Source: Nocardiopsis coralli
GTDB taxonomy: Bacteria; Actinomycetota; Actinomycetes; Streptosporangiales; Streptosporangiaceae
NCBI RefSeq assembly: GCF_014892575.1
Contig: NZ_JADBGI010000003.1
Location: 296,265-360,264, forward strand
Reading direction: 5' to 3'
DNA length: 64,000 nt
Part shown: piece after piece, positions 51,088 through 60,155 of the stretch
How the letters are laid out: every line of letters begins with the position of its first letter
Numbering within the stretch: position 1 is the first letter of the stretch
The notes under the pieces: generated by a model
Database searches by the model: none
The model's input: only the letters and a program-made list of their open reading frames with translations
Told to the model about the DNA's origin: nothing
Position numbers and translations under genes: made by a program

Positions 51088-52554
51088 TCACCCCTCGACG
51101 CGGTGGAGGACCAGTTCCTCGTGCGGGTCGCCGGCGAACGGGCTGTCGGAGTCGAGCACGAGCTCGGCGCCGTCCTCGGACCGGTGGAGCTCGCCGAAGG
51201 GCACCCCGATCATCGCCCAGTGCGCCCCGAGGCAGTTCTCGGCATCGATCCCGTCGATGCCCTTGAAGTCGAACTCATAACCGCGGTCGGTGTACCCCTG
51301 CAGGTCGAGCGCACCGTCCGAGCACGACTCGGGCTCTGCGTCCGGAAATTCGACGTCGGCCGTGGTCTCCCCCTCGGTGAAGGTCACGGCTATGGAGCCG
51401 CCGCTCTCCAGGGTGCCCTCCCAGGTGCCCTCGATCTCGGCGCCGTACTCGAGCTCGCCCGACGGGTCGAACTCGGGCTCGCTCCAGGGGAGCCCGCCGC
51501 CCCAGGGGGCCTGTCCGCCGAACAGGGCGCGCTGGGCGATGAACCCTCCGACCAGTAGCAACGCGCACGCGACCGCCACGCCCGTCCACAGGAGCGCACG
51601 CTTCCCGGGTCGGCGCCGCGGAGCCTTCTCCGGTTGGGCACCAGGGCCGTACGGCGGCTGCGGACCGGGGCCCTCGACCGGCCTGGTCTGCGGCAGGGTC
51701 GCGGCCCCGCCCCCGGCCGGGGTTCCGCCGTCCGGGGCCCCGGGTGTGCGCCCCAGCAGCGTGTGCAGCACGTCCAGCGACGAGGGCCGCTGCGCCGGGT
51801 CCTTGCTCAGCGCGGCCGCGACGAGCGGGCGCAACGGCTCGGGCACCGCGCTCAGGTCCGGCTCGGAGTTCATCACGTTGTGCAGCACCGCCGGCAGGCT
51901 CCCCGCGTCGAACGAGGCCCTGCCCGACGCCGCGAACGCCACGACCGCGCCCCAGGCGAACACGTCGGTGGCCGGTCCGACCCGTCCGTCGGAGATCTGC
52001 TCGGGCGACATGAACGCCGGGGTGCCGATCTGGGAGTGGGTCACGGTGCCCGCGCCGTCGGTGACCTGCGCGATCCCGAAGTCGATGACGCGCGCCCCGC
52101 CCTGGGCCATGAGCACGTTGCCGGGCTTGAGGTCGCGGTGCACGATCCCGGCCTCGTGGATGGCCACGAGCGCGGTCGCGACCGCCACCGCCATCCGGTT
52201 CAGGTCGCCCTCGCCCAGCGGCCCGGAGTCCCTGACGGACTGGTGCAGGGTGGGCCCCTCGACGTACTCGCTCACGATGTAGGGCGGGCTCGCCTCGAAG
52301 TCGGCGCCCAGAACGGCGGCGGTGCAGAAGGAGGCCACCCGGTGCGCCGCCCTGGCCTCGCCCTCGAAGCGGCGGCGCACCTCCGGGTCGGCCATGCCCT
52401 CGGCGTTGAGGGTCTTGACCGCCACCCGGGTGCCGTCGGAGGACCGGGCGAGGAAGACGGTGCCCTGTCCTCCCGCCCCCAGGCGGCCGAGGATCTCGTG
52501 GCCGCCCAGCTCGTTCGGGTCATGGTCGTGCCGGGGAAGGGGCGAAGGGGTCAT
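51088..52554 (-). CDS. Membrane Ser/Thr protein kinase
   Basis: 488 residues: kinase domain (about 18-270) with VAVKTL (Lys47), HRDLKPGNVL, DFGIAQ and TPAFMSPEQ, then a Gly/Pro linker, a transmembrane helix (near 322-343) and an extracellular domain of about 140 residues with two cysteines and many acidic residues. It overlaps the upstream MFS gene by 4 bp, so transporter and kinase are coupled. The extracellular domain is not PASTA-type, so its signal is unknown. Confidence 0.94.
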   Translation of the reverse strand: MTPSPLPRHDHDPNELGGHEILGRLGAGGQGTVFLARSSDGTRVAVKTLNAEGMADPEVRRRFEGEARAAHRVASFCTAAVLGADFEASPPYIVSEYVEGPTLHQSVRDSGPLGEGDLNRMAVAVATALVAIHEAGIVHRDLKPGNVLMAQGGARVIDFGIAQVTDGAGTVTHSQIGTPAFMSPEQISDGRVGPATDVFAWGAVVAFAASGRASFDAGSLPAVLHNVMNSEPDLSAVPEPLRPLVAAALSKDPAQRPSSLDVLHTLLGRTPGAPDGGTPAGGGAATLPQTRPVEGPGPQPPYGPGAQPEKAPRRRPGKRALLWTGVAVACALLLVGGFIAQRALFGGQAPWGGGLPWSEPEFDPSGELEYGAEIEGTWEGTLESGGSIAVTFTEGETTADVEFPDAEPESCSDGALDLQGYTDRGYEFDFKGIDGIDAENCLGAHWAMIGVPFGELHRSEDGAELVLDSDSPFAGDPHEELVLHRVEG

Positions 52555-54248
52555 GCGGGGTGCGATGCCCCCGCGTCCGCGCCGGTTCGCGTTCCGCCGG
52601 GCGAATCTGCCACCTCCGCCGCGTCGGTCCCTCCGGTGTCGCCCGCCCCTCCTGAGCCTTCCGTCCCGCCGGTATCACCAGTGCCGTCCGTGTCGTCCAG
52701 CGTCACGTGCCGCAGCAGCCACAGCACCACCACCGCCGTGGGCACGAGGATCACCGCGGCGATGCCGTAACCGGACTGCACCGCGGTGGTGAAGGCCGCG
52801 TCCGCGGCGCGCGTCAGCTCGGCGGCGGCCGCGCCCGGCAGGGACTCCGCGACCGCGGCGGCGCCGCCGATGCTCTCCTCCGCGGCCTCACGCGCACCGC
52901 CGGGGACCTCCGACAGCTCGGAGCCCTGCAGCGTGGTCCGGTAGACCACCGCCGAGAGGCTCCCGAGGAAGGCCAGGCTCAGCGCGTTGCCCAGGCCGCC
53001 GCCGACGTCGCCCACCGCGGTGGCCGACCCGGCCTTGGACACCGGCGCGGAGGCGACCACCAGGTTGATGCTCAGGGTGAAGAGCGGGCCGAGCGCGGCG
53101 GCGATGACGGTCGTGGTGGCGATGATGAGCGCGGTGTTCCCGGTGGGCAGCGCCCAGACCATGACGGCGGCGCCGATCGCCGCGGTGAACAGCCCGCCGG
53201 CCATCACGATGCTCGGCCGTACCCACCGCACGAGCAGGGGCGGCAGCAGCCCGGTGATGAGCCCGGCCACGGCGGGCACGATGAGCAGGGCCCCGGCCTG
53301 GGCCGGCGAGAGCGCCTGCACGGTCTGCAGGAACTGGGCCAGCAGCATGTCCGCGCCACCGATGGCCAGCAGCATGAACATCACCGCCGCCACCGAGACC
53401 GAGAAGGCGGGACGGCGGAACAGGGACAGGTCGAGCAGCGGGTCCTCCAGCCGCAGCTGCCGCCGGGCGAAGAGCGCCCCGAGGCCGACACCGGCGGCGA
53501 CCGAGACCACGTACGGCCACAGGGGCGCGCCGGCGGCCGCGGCGGTGCGGTCGGCGATCTCCTGCAACCCGAAGATCACCAGGATGATCGCGCTCGTGGA
53601 CAGCACGACGCTGCTCAGGTCGAACCCGCCCGTGACCTCCTCGCGGCGGGACGGCAGCAGGAACGGCGCCACGATCAGGACCAGCACGGCCACCGGGACG
53701 TTGAGCACGAAGACCGCGCCCCACCAGAAGTACTCGAGGATCACCCCGCCCAGCGGCGGCCCCAGAGCCATGCCCGCGGAGAAGGCGCTCATGGTCACGG
53801 CGACGGCCACGGAGAACTGCGCCGACGACCGGAACAGCACACGCAGCAGCGCCATGATGCTCGGGGTCAGGGTCGCGGCGGCCACACCCATGAGGGCGCG
53901 GAAGGCGATGAGGACCTCGGGCGTCGGCGCGAAGGCCGCGCCCAGCGAGGCGGTTCCGTAGAGTGCCACACCCATGAGCAGCAGGCGGCGGCGTCCGGTG
54001 CGGGCGCCGAGCCAGCCCATCGTCAGGGCCATGCCGACACCCAGGAACTCGGCCACGTGCAGGATCCAGAGCATCTGGGTGCTGCCCGGGGCGAGGTCGG
54101 CCGCGATCGCCGGCAGGGCCAGGAACAGGACCGTCATGTCCGTGGCCGCCATGAGCAGCGGCACGGTGAGCACGGCCAGCGCGGTCCACTCCCGCCACGT
54201 CGCCGCGGGGGGTGCGGGTGATGCCGGGGGTCCGGTCTCGGTCGCCAT
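52551..54248 (-). CDS. DHA2-type MFS drug exporter
   Basis: 565 residues, 14 helices, drug:proton antiporter family 2. TDMTVLFLALPAIAADLAPGSTQMLWILHVAEFLGVGMALTMGWLGARTGRRRLLLMG and GPPLGGVILEYFWWGAVFVLNVPVAVL are the QacA/SmvA-like signatures. A long Gly/Asp/Thr tail follows the last helix. ATG 54248 has AGGAGGAA upstream. The promoter is of MerR type (54276-54306). The kinase gene follows with a 4-bp overlap. Substrate unknown. Confidence 0.93.
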   Translation of the reverse strand: MATETGPPASPAPPAATWREWTALAVLTVPLLMAATDMTVLFLALPAIAADLAPGSTQMLWILHVAEFLGVGMALTMGWLGARTGRRRLLLMGVALYGTASLGAAFAPTPEVLIAFRALMGVAAATLTPSIMALLRVLFRSSAQFSVAVAVTMSAFSAGMALGPPLGGVILEYFWWGAVFVLNVPVAVLVLIVAPFLLPSRREEVTGGFDLSSVVLSTSAIILVIFGLQEIADRTAAAAGAPLWPYVVSVAAGVGLGALFARRQLRLEDPLLDLSLFRRPAFSVSVAAVMFMLLAIGGADMLLAQFLQTVQALSPAQAGALLIVPAVAGLITGLLPPLLVRWVRPSIVMAGGLFTAAIGAAVMVWALPTGNTALIIATTTVIAAALGPLFTLSINLVVASAPVSKAGSATAVGDVGGGLGNALSLAFLGSLSAVVYRTTLQGSELSEVPGGAREAAEESIGGAAAVAESLPGAAAAELTRAADAAFTTAVQSGYGIAAVILVPTAVVVLWLLRHVTLDDTDGTGDTGGTEGSGGAGDTGGTDAAEVADSPGGTRTGADAGASHPA

Positions 54249-54275
54249 CGTTCCTCCTCGGTGTCGACCCGAACG

Positions 54276-54306
54276 ACAGTAGAACCTCGACCAAGGTTGA
54301 GTTCAA
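54276..54306 (-). promoter_or_regulatory. MerR-type promoter with 19-bp spacer
   Basis: On the minus strand: -35 TTGAAC (54306-54301), a 19-bp spacer (54300-54282) and -10 TACTGT (54281-54276). The spacer holds the near-palindrome CTCAACC/GGTCGAG. An over-long spacer around a palindrome is the hallmark of promoters activated by MerR/SoxR-type regulators. No MerR gene is adjacent. Confidence 0.7.
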
Positions 54307-54391
54307 GGGGTTGCCGTTCGCCGTCGCAGGGCTCGGTCGCACGGACTTCCGTCACCCGGCCGCAGGACCGACCGAACATAGGCTCGCAGGC

Positions 54392-54829
54392 ATGGCACAT
54401 CCCCCGCCTCCGCCCCCTCGACAACGGGCCCAGTCGCAGGAACCCGACGCCGACCGGACCCGGGAACGGCTCTCCGCCTTCCTCGGGACCGACGTGCGCC
54501 CGCGCGAGTTCACCCTCCCCGGCGGCACACGCATCGCCGTCGACCACGCCGACGCGGGCGACCCTCCGCACCTCATCGCGCAGAGCTCCGCGCTGGGCGA
54601 CCGGCTCCGCTCCGCGCACCGCAACAAGGCCATCGCCGACGCCTTCAAACTGGCGTGGCTGCGCGACCACCACCTTCCGGACACCCGGGCCGCGCTGGTC
54701 GTCGGCGCCCCGTTCGCACGCACGCTCGTCCCCCGGACCTGGCTCACCGAGGCCCTGGCCGCGGCGGAGATCGTGATCCTGGTGGACGGCGACCCCCTGC
54801 ACACACTCCAGCTCGATACCTCTCCGTGA
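54392..54829 (+). CDS. Conserved-type hypothetical protein, unknown function
   Basis: 145 residues. The Pro/Arg-rich start is followed by a compact domain (LSAFLGTDVRPREFTLPGGTRIAVDHADAGDPPHLIAQ.., FKLAWLRDHHLPDTRAALVVGAPFARTLVP, AAEIVILVDGD) with alternating strands and helices. I do not recognise a family. It is divergent from the MFS exporter, within 86 bp of the MerR-type promoter. Confidence 0.65.
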   Translation: MAHPPPPPPRQRAQSQEPDADRTRERLSAFLGTDVRPREFTLPGGTRIAVDHADAGDPPHLIAQSSALGDRLRSAHRNKAIADAFKLAWLRDHHLPDTRAALVVGAPFARTLVPRTWLTEALAAAEIVILVDGDPLHTLQLDTSP

Positions 54830-54979
54830 CCGCCTGTTGATGTTCCGTAAACTCGGTGACCCTACTTTTGACGGGTCGAGAACCCCGCGGGCCGCCGGCA
54901 CACACCTTCCGCCCGCTCTCCACCGACGTCCCCGGTACCGCCTGCCCGGGGGACGTCCGATCCGGAGGGTGGCTGCACC

Positions 54980-55819
54980 GTGCCGACGTCCGTGCCCGGA
55001 ACCCCGGGCCACAGGGGCGTGAGCGGGGACCGCATCGAGGTCCGCGCGCTCACCAAGAGCTACCCCGGCTCCGACCGGCCCGCGCTCGCCGGGCTCGACC
55101 TCGAGGTCCCGCGCCGGCGCTTCGTCTCCCTCATCGGCCCGAGCGGCTGCGGGAAGTCGACCCTGTTGAGGGTGTTGGCCGGGCTCACCTCACCGGACGA
55201 GGGCACGGTCGACCTGTTCGGCTCCGGCCCGAGGGCGCTGTGCCGCGCCAAAGCAGTCGGGCTGGTCCCGCAGACCCCCGCGCTGCTGCCCTGGGCGACC
55301 GTGCGCCGGAACGTGGCCCTGCCCGGCCGGGTGAACCGCCGCGCGGGCCGCGGAACGGACACCGTCGACGAGCTCCTGGAGGGCGTGGGGTTGGCGCACG
55401 CCGCCCGCAGTTACCCCCACCAGCTCTCCGGCGGGATGCGCCAACGGGTGGCCATCGCCCGCGCCTTCGCCCTGCGCCCCGAGCTCCTGCTCATGGACGA
55501 ACCCTTCTCCGCCCTCGACGAGTTCACCCGCGAGAGCCTGCAACTGCAGCTGCTGGACCTGTGGCAACAGCGCTCCACCACGGTCGTGTTCGTGACCCAC
55601 TCGGTACAGGAGGCGGTGGCGCTGTCCGACACGGTCGTGGTGATGGCGCCGGGGAAGGTCCACCGCACCGTGCCCGTCGACCTGCCCCGCCCGCGCGGCA
55701 CCTCCGCCGTCACCGGGCCGGACGCCCGCACCATCGCCGACACCGTGCGCGCCCACCTGCGCCAGGCCTGGGACGGCGGCGCGGCCGAACCCGAGCCGGA
55801 GCCCACGGGGGCACGATGA
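54980..55819 (+). CDS. ABC transporter ATP-binding protein (NitT/TauT type)
   Basis: 279 residues. Walker A GPSGCGKST, signature LSGGMRQRVAIARA, Walker B LLLMDEPFSALDE and H-loop VFVTHSVQEAV. This is the SsuB/TauB-like group that powers NMT1/THI5-type importers. GTG 54980. The 150-bp upstream gap shows no riboswitch I can identify. First gene of an ABC-RutA-RutB operon. Confidence 0.95.
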   Translation: MPTSVPGTPGHRGVSGDRIEVRALTKSYPGSDRPALAGLDLEVPRRRFVSLIGPSGCGKSTLLRVLAGLTSPDEGTVDLFGSGPRALCRAKAVGLVPQTPALLPWATVRRNVALPGRVNRRAGRGTDTVDELLEGVGLAHAARSYPHQLSGGMRQRVAIARAFALRPELLLMDEPFSALDEFTRESLQLQLLDLWQQRSTTVVFVTHSVQEAVALSDTVVVMAPGKVHRTVPVDLPRPRGTSAVTGPDARTIADTVRAHLRQAWDGGAAEPEPEPTGAR

Positions 55820-56658
55820 GCACCACGGAACACTCCCCCTCACCCGCGGCCCACGACGCCCGGCCGCCCCGGCGCCGCACGCGCGTCCCAGCGTGGCTGC
55901 ACCCGCGCACGTGGGCGCCCACCGCGGTGCTCGTGGCGCTCCTCGCCGTCGCGTGGCAGGCCGTCGCGCGCGAACACCCCTACATCCTCCCGGAGCTCGG
56001 CGAGGTCGGCCGCACGCTGGTCGAGGAACCGTCCCTGTTCCTCGAGAACGCGTGGACGACCCTGTTCACCGCGCTCATCGGCGTGCTCATGGGCGCCGGC
56101 GGAGCGTTCGTGCTGGCCCTGCTCATGTCCGAGCTCGACGTGGTGCGACGCGCCCTCATGCCGATCGCCGTCGTCCTCAACGTCACCCCGGTCGTGGCCA
56201 TCACCCCGGCGCTCGTGGTCGCCTTCGGGTTCGGGATGGCGCCCAAGGTCGTGGTCACCGCGCTCATCACGTTCTTCCCGGTGCTCATCAACGTGACGAC
56301 GGGCCTGCGATCGGTACCCGGGCCGGTCCTGGACGTGTTCCGGACCCTGCACGCGTCCCGCCTGGAGGTGCTGCTGCGCGTGCGCCTGCCCAGCAGCCTG
56401 CCCTACACCCTCGCGGCCCTGCGTGTGGTGCTGCCCCTGTCGATCGTCGGCGCGGTCGTGGCGGAGTTCGTCGCCGCGGGTTCGGCCGGCGGGCTCGGCA
56501 CGATGATCCGCAACTCCGCCGCCACCGCACGCCTCGACCTCGTCTACGCCGCCATCGCCTGCCTGGCCGCGATGGGCGTCACCATGCTCGCCCTGGTCAC
56601 CGCGCTGGAACGCCGACTGCTGTTCTGGCACGAGTCGCAGCAGGACCCGGCCCGCTGA
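55816..56658 (+). CDS. ABC transporter permease (NitT/TauT type)
   Basis: 280 residues, six helices with the binding-protein-dependent transport EAA loop (FRTLHASRLEVLLRVRLPSSLPYTLAALRVVLPLSIVGAVVAEF). A 40-residue Pro/Arg-rich cytoplasmic start precedes the first helix. ATG 55816 overlaps the ATPase stop by 4 bp. It forms the membrane pore for the substrate bound by the lipoprotein that follows. Confidence 0.94.
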   Translation: MSTTEHSPSPAAHDARPPRRRTRVPAWLHPRTWAPTAVLVALLAVAWQAVAREHPYILPELGEVGRTLVEEPSLFLENAWTTLFTALIGVLMGAGGAFVLALLMSELDVVRRALMPIAVVLNVTPVVAITPALVVAFGFGMAPKVVVTALITFFPVLINVTTGLRSVPGPVLDVFRTLHASRLEVLLRVRLPSSLPYTLAALRVVLPLSIVGAVVAEFVAAGSAGGLGTMIRNSAATARLDLVYAAIACLAAMGVTMLALVTALERRLLFWHESQQDPAR

Positions 56659-56722
56659 CCCGGCGCCCCGGAACCACCCGACCGCAGTCCACCTCCGCCG
56701 GTCCCCCAACAAAGGAAGATGC

Positions 56723-57817
56723 ATGCCCCCCACCCCCCTCTCCCGCACCGCCCGCGCGCTCGCGGCGGCCTCGGCCCTGGCGCTGACCGCCGCGGGCTGC
56801 TCCTCCGACGGTGACGACCAGGAACGCGACGTCGCCGTGGTCGTCGACGACGAACGCTGCGAGGCCAACGCCGACCTGGGCACACTCACGTACGTGACCG
56901 GGTACCACTACCAGGCCTCCGTCACCCAGCTCGAGGTGATGTCCGCCGAGGCACTGGGCTACTTCGACGCCGTGTGCCTGGACATCGAGATCCAGCCCGG
57001 CAACGGTGACGTCATGGGCAACGCTCAGCTGGTCTCGGCCGGGACCGCGCACTTCACCCCCACCAGCAACGAGGCGGAGATCCTCCAGGCGCACGAACGC
57101 GACCACGACATCATCGGGGTCGCCACCTACGGCCACGTGCCCATCTCGTCGCTGCTCACCGGGCCCGACGTCGAGGACCTCACCGAGCTCGAGGGGCAGA
57201 CCCTGGGCCACCAGAGCATGCTGCCCGCGCCCCTGGAGGCGATGCTGACCGAGGCCGGCGTCGACATCGACTCGATCGACCAGGTCGAGGCCGGCTACGA
57301 CCCGAGCGTGCTGCCCCGCGACCAGGTGCAGGCGCTGGCCGGGTTCCGGTCCAACGAACCCCACCAGCTCGACGCGATGGGCGAGAACTACACCGAGTGG
57401 CTCCCCGAGGAGTTCGGTGTGGTCGGCTCGTTCGGCGTGATGGCGGTCAACCCCGAGTGGGCCGGGGAGAACCCGGAGGCGGTGGAGGACTTCCTCCGCG
57501 CGACCGGCCGGGCCTTCGACCACTGCGCCGACAACGGCGAGGAGTGCGTCGCGCACGCCGAGGAGCTCGACGAGGCCGGTTACGACACCGAGCACAACCT
57601 CGCGGTGTGGGAGTCCGAGAGCGAGCTGGTGGGCTCGTCCACGCCCGAGGACCGCCCGCGCGGCCACATCGACCTCTCCCTGACCGAGGAGGAGGCCGGC
57701 ACCCTCGTGGACGTTGGTGAACTGGAGGAGGTCCCCGACCTCGAGCCGCTCTTCGACCCGCAGTACCTCGAGGCCGTGCACACCGCGGCCGAGATCGTCT
57801 GGGCCGACGACCAGTGA
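56723..57817 (+). CDS. ABC substrate-binding lipoprotein (NMT1/THI5-like)
   Basis: 364 residues. Signal peptide with lipobox TAAGC (Cys25), then a periplasmic-binding domain: TYVTGYHYQASVTQLEVMSAEALGYFDAVCLDIEIQPG, LVSAGTAHFTPTSNEAEILQA and VGSFGVMAVNPEWAGENPEAVEDFLRA. Family members bind pyrimidine-like or sulfonate ligands. With the RutA/RutB-like genes downstream, a pyrimidine or related heterocycle is the best guess. Confidence 0.93.
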   Translation: MPPTPLSRTARALAAASALALTAAGCSSDGDDQERDVAVVVDDERCEANADLGTLTYVTGYHYQASVTQLEVMSAEALGYFDAVCLDIEIQPGNGDVMGNAQLVSAGTAHFTPTSNEAEILQAHERDHDIIGVATYGHVPISSLLTGPDVEDLTELEGQTLGHQSMLPAPLEAMLTEAGVDIDSIDQVEAGYDPSVLPRDQVQALAGFRSNEPHQLDAMGENYTEWLPEEFGVVGSFGVMAVNPEWAGENPEAVEDFLRATGRAFDHCADNGEECVAHAEELDEAGYDTEHNLAVWESESELVGSSTPEDRPRGHIDLSLTEEEAGTLVDVGELEEVPDLEPLFDPQYLEAVHTAAEIVWADDQ

Positions 57818-57845
57818 CCGCCGCGAACACGACGAGGAGAGCGCT

Positions 57846-58928
57846 TTGACAGCCACACACCCCGATCCCGGGACCGAGTACGGGATCTTCCTCCCCATCG
57901 GCAACGGCGGCTGGATCGTGTCCGAGACCGCCCCGCACCCGCAGGCCGACTACGGCGCCAACCGGCAGGCCGCGGTCGACGCCGAGCGGTACGGGTTCGA
58001 CTTCGCGATGTCGATGGGCAAGTGGCGCGGGTACGGCGGCGCCACCGGCCACTGGGAGCACACGTTGGAGTCGCTGACGATGACGGCGGCCCTGGCCGAA
58101 GCGACCGAGCGGATCGAGCTGTGGGCGACCGTGCACGCCAACCTGTTCCACCCGGCCCTGACCGCGAAGATGGCCACGACCCTGCAGCAGGCCTCCGGCG
58201 GGCGTGCGGGGCTGAACATCGTCGTGGGCGCCTACGCGAAGGAGTTCGCGCAGATGGGCCTGTGGCGGGAGGACCTCGCGCACGGCGACCGCTACGCCTA
58301 CACCGAGGAGTGGGCGACGGTCCTGCACAGGCTGTGGACAGAGGACTCGGTCACCCACGAGGGCCGGTTCCTGTCGCTGGAGGACTGCCGTTCCCTGCCG
58401 CACCCGGACCCCCTGCCGACGCTCATCGGCGCCGGGCGTTCGGACCGCGGGCTGGACTTCCAGGCACGGCACTGCGACGGGTCGTTCCTGACCGCCCAGG
58501 ACCTGGACGGGCTGCGCACGGCGAGCCGGGACGTGCGGGCGCGGGCGGCCGACCGCGGGCGCACGGTGCGCACGTACTCGATGATGACGGTGGTCATGGA
58601 CGAGACCGACGCCGCCGCCGAGGCGCGGCGGGAGGAGCTCGGCCGGGGCGCCGACACCGAGGCGATCGTGAACATGAAGACCTCGTGGGGCCTGCCCCGG
58701 GACCGCGCGCTGTCGTTGACGGCGGAGAACCCCGGGGACGAGGCGTTCCAGACCCCGTTCGTGACGGGCTCCCCGGAGACGGTGACCGAGCGCATCGGCG
58801 AGCTGGTCGGCGAAGCGGAGCTGGACGGGCTGATGCTGATCTTCCCGGACTACGGCGCCGACCTGCGTGCGTTCGGTGAGCAGGTCATGCCGAAGCTGCG
58901 CCCGGGAACGGCCGGGACCGGCGCGTGA
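57846..58928 (+). CDS. RutA-like flavin monooxygenase (LLM class)
   Basis: 360 residues. Luciferase-like TIM barrel that follows RutA of E. coli over most of its length: YGIFLPIGNGGWIVS, AERYGFDFAMSMGKWRGYGG, WEHTLESLTMTAALAEATERIELWATV and GGRAGLNIVVGAYAKEFAQMGLW. RutA opens uracil with FMNH2 and oxygen to ureidoacrylate. Substrate could be uracil, thymine or another pyrimidine. TTG start at 57846 with GAGGAG 7 bases upstream. Overlaps the next gene by 4 bp. Confidence 0.88.
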   Translation: MTATHPDPGTEYGIFLPIGNGGWIVSETAPHPQADYGANRQAAVDAERYGFDFAMSMGKWRGYGGATGHWEHTLESLTMTAALAEATERIELWATVHANLFHPALTAKMATTLQQASGGRAGLNIVVGAYAKEFAQMGLWREDLAHGDRYAYTEEWATVLHRLWTEDSVTHEGRFLSLEDCRSLPHPDPLPTLIGAGRSDRGLDFQARHCDGSFLTAQDLDGLRTASRDVRARAADRGRTVRTYSMMTVVMDETDAAAEARREELGRGADTEAIVNMKTSWGLPRDRALSLTAENPGDEAFQTPFVTGSPETVTERIGELVGEAELDGLMLIFPDYGADLRAFGEQVMPKLRPGTAGTGA

Positions 58929-59593
58929 GGCGGGCAGGCCCGGACCCCTCCCCCGGCACACCGGAACGGGGCGCGCTACTGGTGGTCGACGTGCAGTACG
59001 ACTTCGCCTCGCCGGAGCACGTGGCCCGCTTCGGCGAGGACGCCCTGCGGCGTGTGGAGGCGGCGGTCGATCGTGTGCACACCCTGGTCGCCGCCGCCCG
59101 GTCCCACGGGGTTCCGGTGCTCTGGGCTCGGTTGGAGCAGGACCCCGCCGACCCCTGGTGGTCCTCCCGGTGGTTGCGGGGCCTGCTCGACGCCGACGCC
59201 GGGGACCTGCGCGAACGCGAACCGTGTGTGGCCGGGACCCAGGGCGCCGACTGGTACGGGCCCGGGCCGGGCGGGGGCGAGGAGGTCGTGGTCAAGCGGC
59301 GTTACTCCGCGTTCCACGGCACCGGGCTGGCCGGATCCCTGCGCGCCCGCGGCACCGAGTGGGTCGCGGTGTGCGGGCTGACCACCGACTGCTGTGTGGA
59401 CGCGACCGTGCGGGACGCCTTCCAGGAGGGTCTGCGCACGGTCGTCGCCGGTGACGCCACGGCCTCCTACTCCGAGCAGCGCCACCGCCACACCCTCGAC
59501 GTGCTGGGCCTGCACGCGGCGGTGGTCACCGACACCGGAACGCTGTCCCGCGCCTGGGCCGGAGCGCGGCGCGGCACCCAGCACGGGCGGTGA
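58925..59593 (+). CDS. RutB-like cysteine hydrolase (isochorismatase fold)
   Basis: 222 residues. Catalytic triad visible: Asp22 in LLVVDVQYDF, Lys124 in VVVKRRYSAFHGTGL and Cys157 in CGLTTDCCVDATVRDA. In the Rut pathway RutB hydrolyses the ureidoacrylate formed by RutA; gene order and overlap with a RutA-like gene support this. Other Rut genes (RutC-F) are not in the window, so the pathway would need enzymes elsewhere. Confidence 0.86.
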   Translation: MRRAGPDPSPGTPERGALLVVDVQYDFASPEHVARFGEDALRRVEAAVDRVHTLVAAARSHGVPVLWARLEQDPADPWWSSRWLRGLLDADAGDLREREPCVAGTQGADWYGPGPGGGEEVVVKRRYSAFHGTGLAGSLRARGTEWVAVCGLTTDCCVDATVRDAFQEGLRTVVAGDATASYSEQRHRHTLDVLGLHAAVVTDTGTLSRAWAGARRGTQHGR

Positions 59594-59642
59594 CCACGCC
59601 ACTACGCTGAGGACGAACCTCCGGGTTCCCCGAGGTTCCCCG

Positions 59643-59674
59643 CCGCCGGGCCCCCAACGACGTGGGCCCGGCGG
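59643..59674 (+). terminator. Terminator after the RutB-like gene
   Basis: Perfect 11-bp inverted repeat CCGCCGGGCCC (59643-59653) and GGGCCCGGCGG (59664-59674) with a 10-nt loop, 50 bp after the stop. Confidence 0.7.
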
Positions 59675-59765
59675 TTGGGGTTCTCCCAGCTCGGGTAGTG
59701 CCCCCGAAGAGAGCGAATCCGCAGGTCCCGACCACCCCCCACGGGGCCTGTTCCAAGGGGGAGAC

Positions 59766-60101
59766 ATGGGAGTCAAGCGCGGTCTCGCAGGACTTCGCGA
59801 CATCCTCGGCGAGGTCGATTTCCCCGCCGACAAGGACACCATCGTGCAGCACGCACTCGATGCCGACGCGGACACCGAGATCGTCAGCGCACTCCGGGCC
59901 ATGCCGCCCGCCGAGTACAACGAACCCAACGAGGTACTGCGTTCTGTGCCCCTGGAGGAGTCCGAGGAGGGCGCTCAGACCGAGGCCGCCCGGGTCCGCC
60001 AGGCCCGCGAACGCACGCAGTCGGGGATGGCCGAGTCGGCGATGGAGAACCGGCCGGTGAACCCCATCGAGGACGAGCTCGGTGAGAACCGCAAGGCCTG
60101 A
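59766..60101 (+). CDS. DUF2795 domain protein
   Basis: 111 residues. The DUF2795 segment is LRDILGEVDFPADKDTIVQHALDADADTEIVSALRAMPPAEYNEPNEVLRSVP, as in many short actinobacterial proteins, followed by a charged tail that may be disordered. Function unknown. ATG 59766 follows AAGGGGGAG. Confidence 0.9.
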   Translation: MGVKRGLAGLRDILGEVDFPADKDTIVQHALDADADTEIVSALRAMPPAEYNEPNEVLRSVPLEESEEGAQTEAARVRQARERTQSGMAESAMENRPVNPIEDELGENRKA

Positions 60102-60155
60102 CACCACGGCCGTGGGCGCCGCCCCGCGCGGCACACGCCGGCGGGGTGGCGCCTC

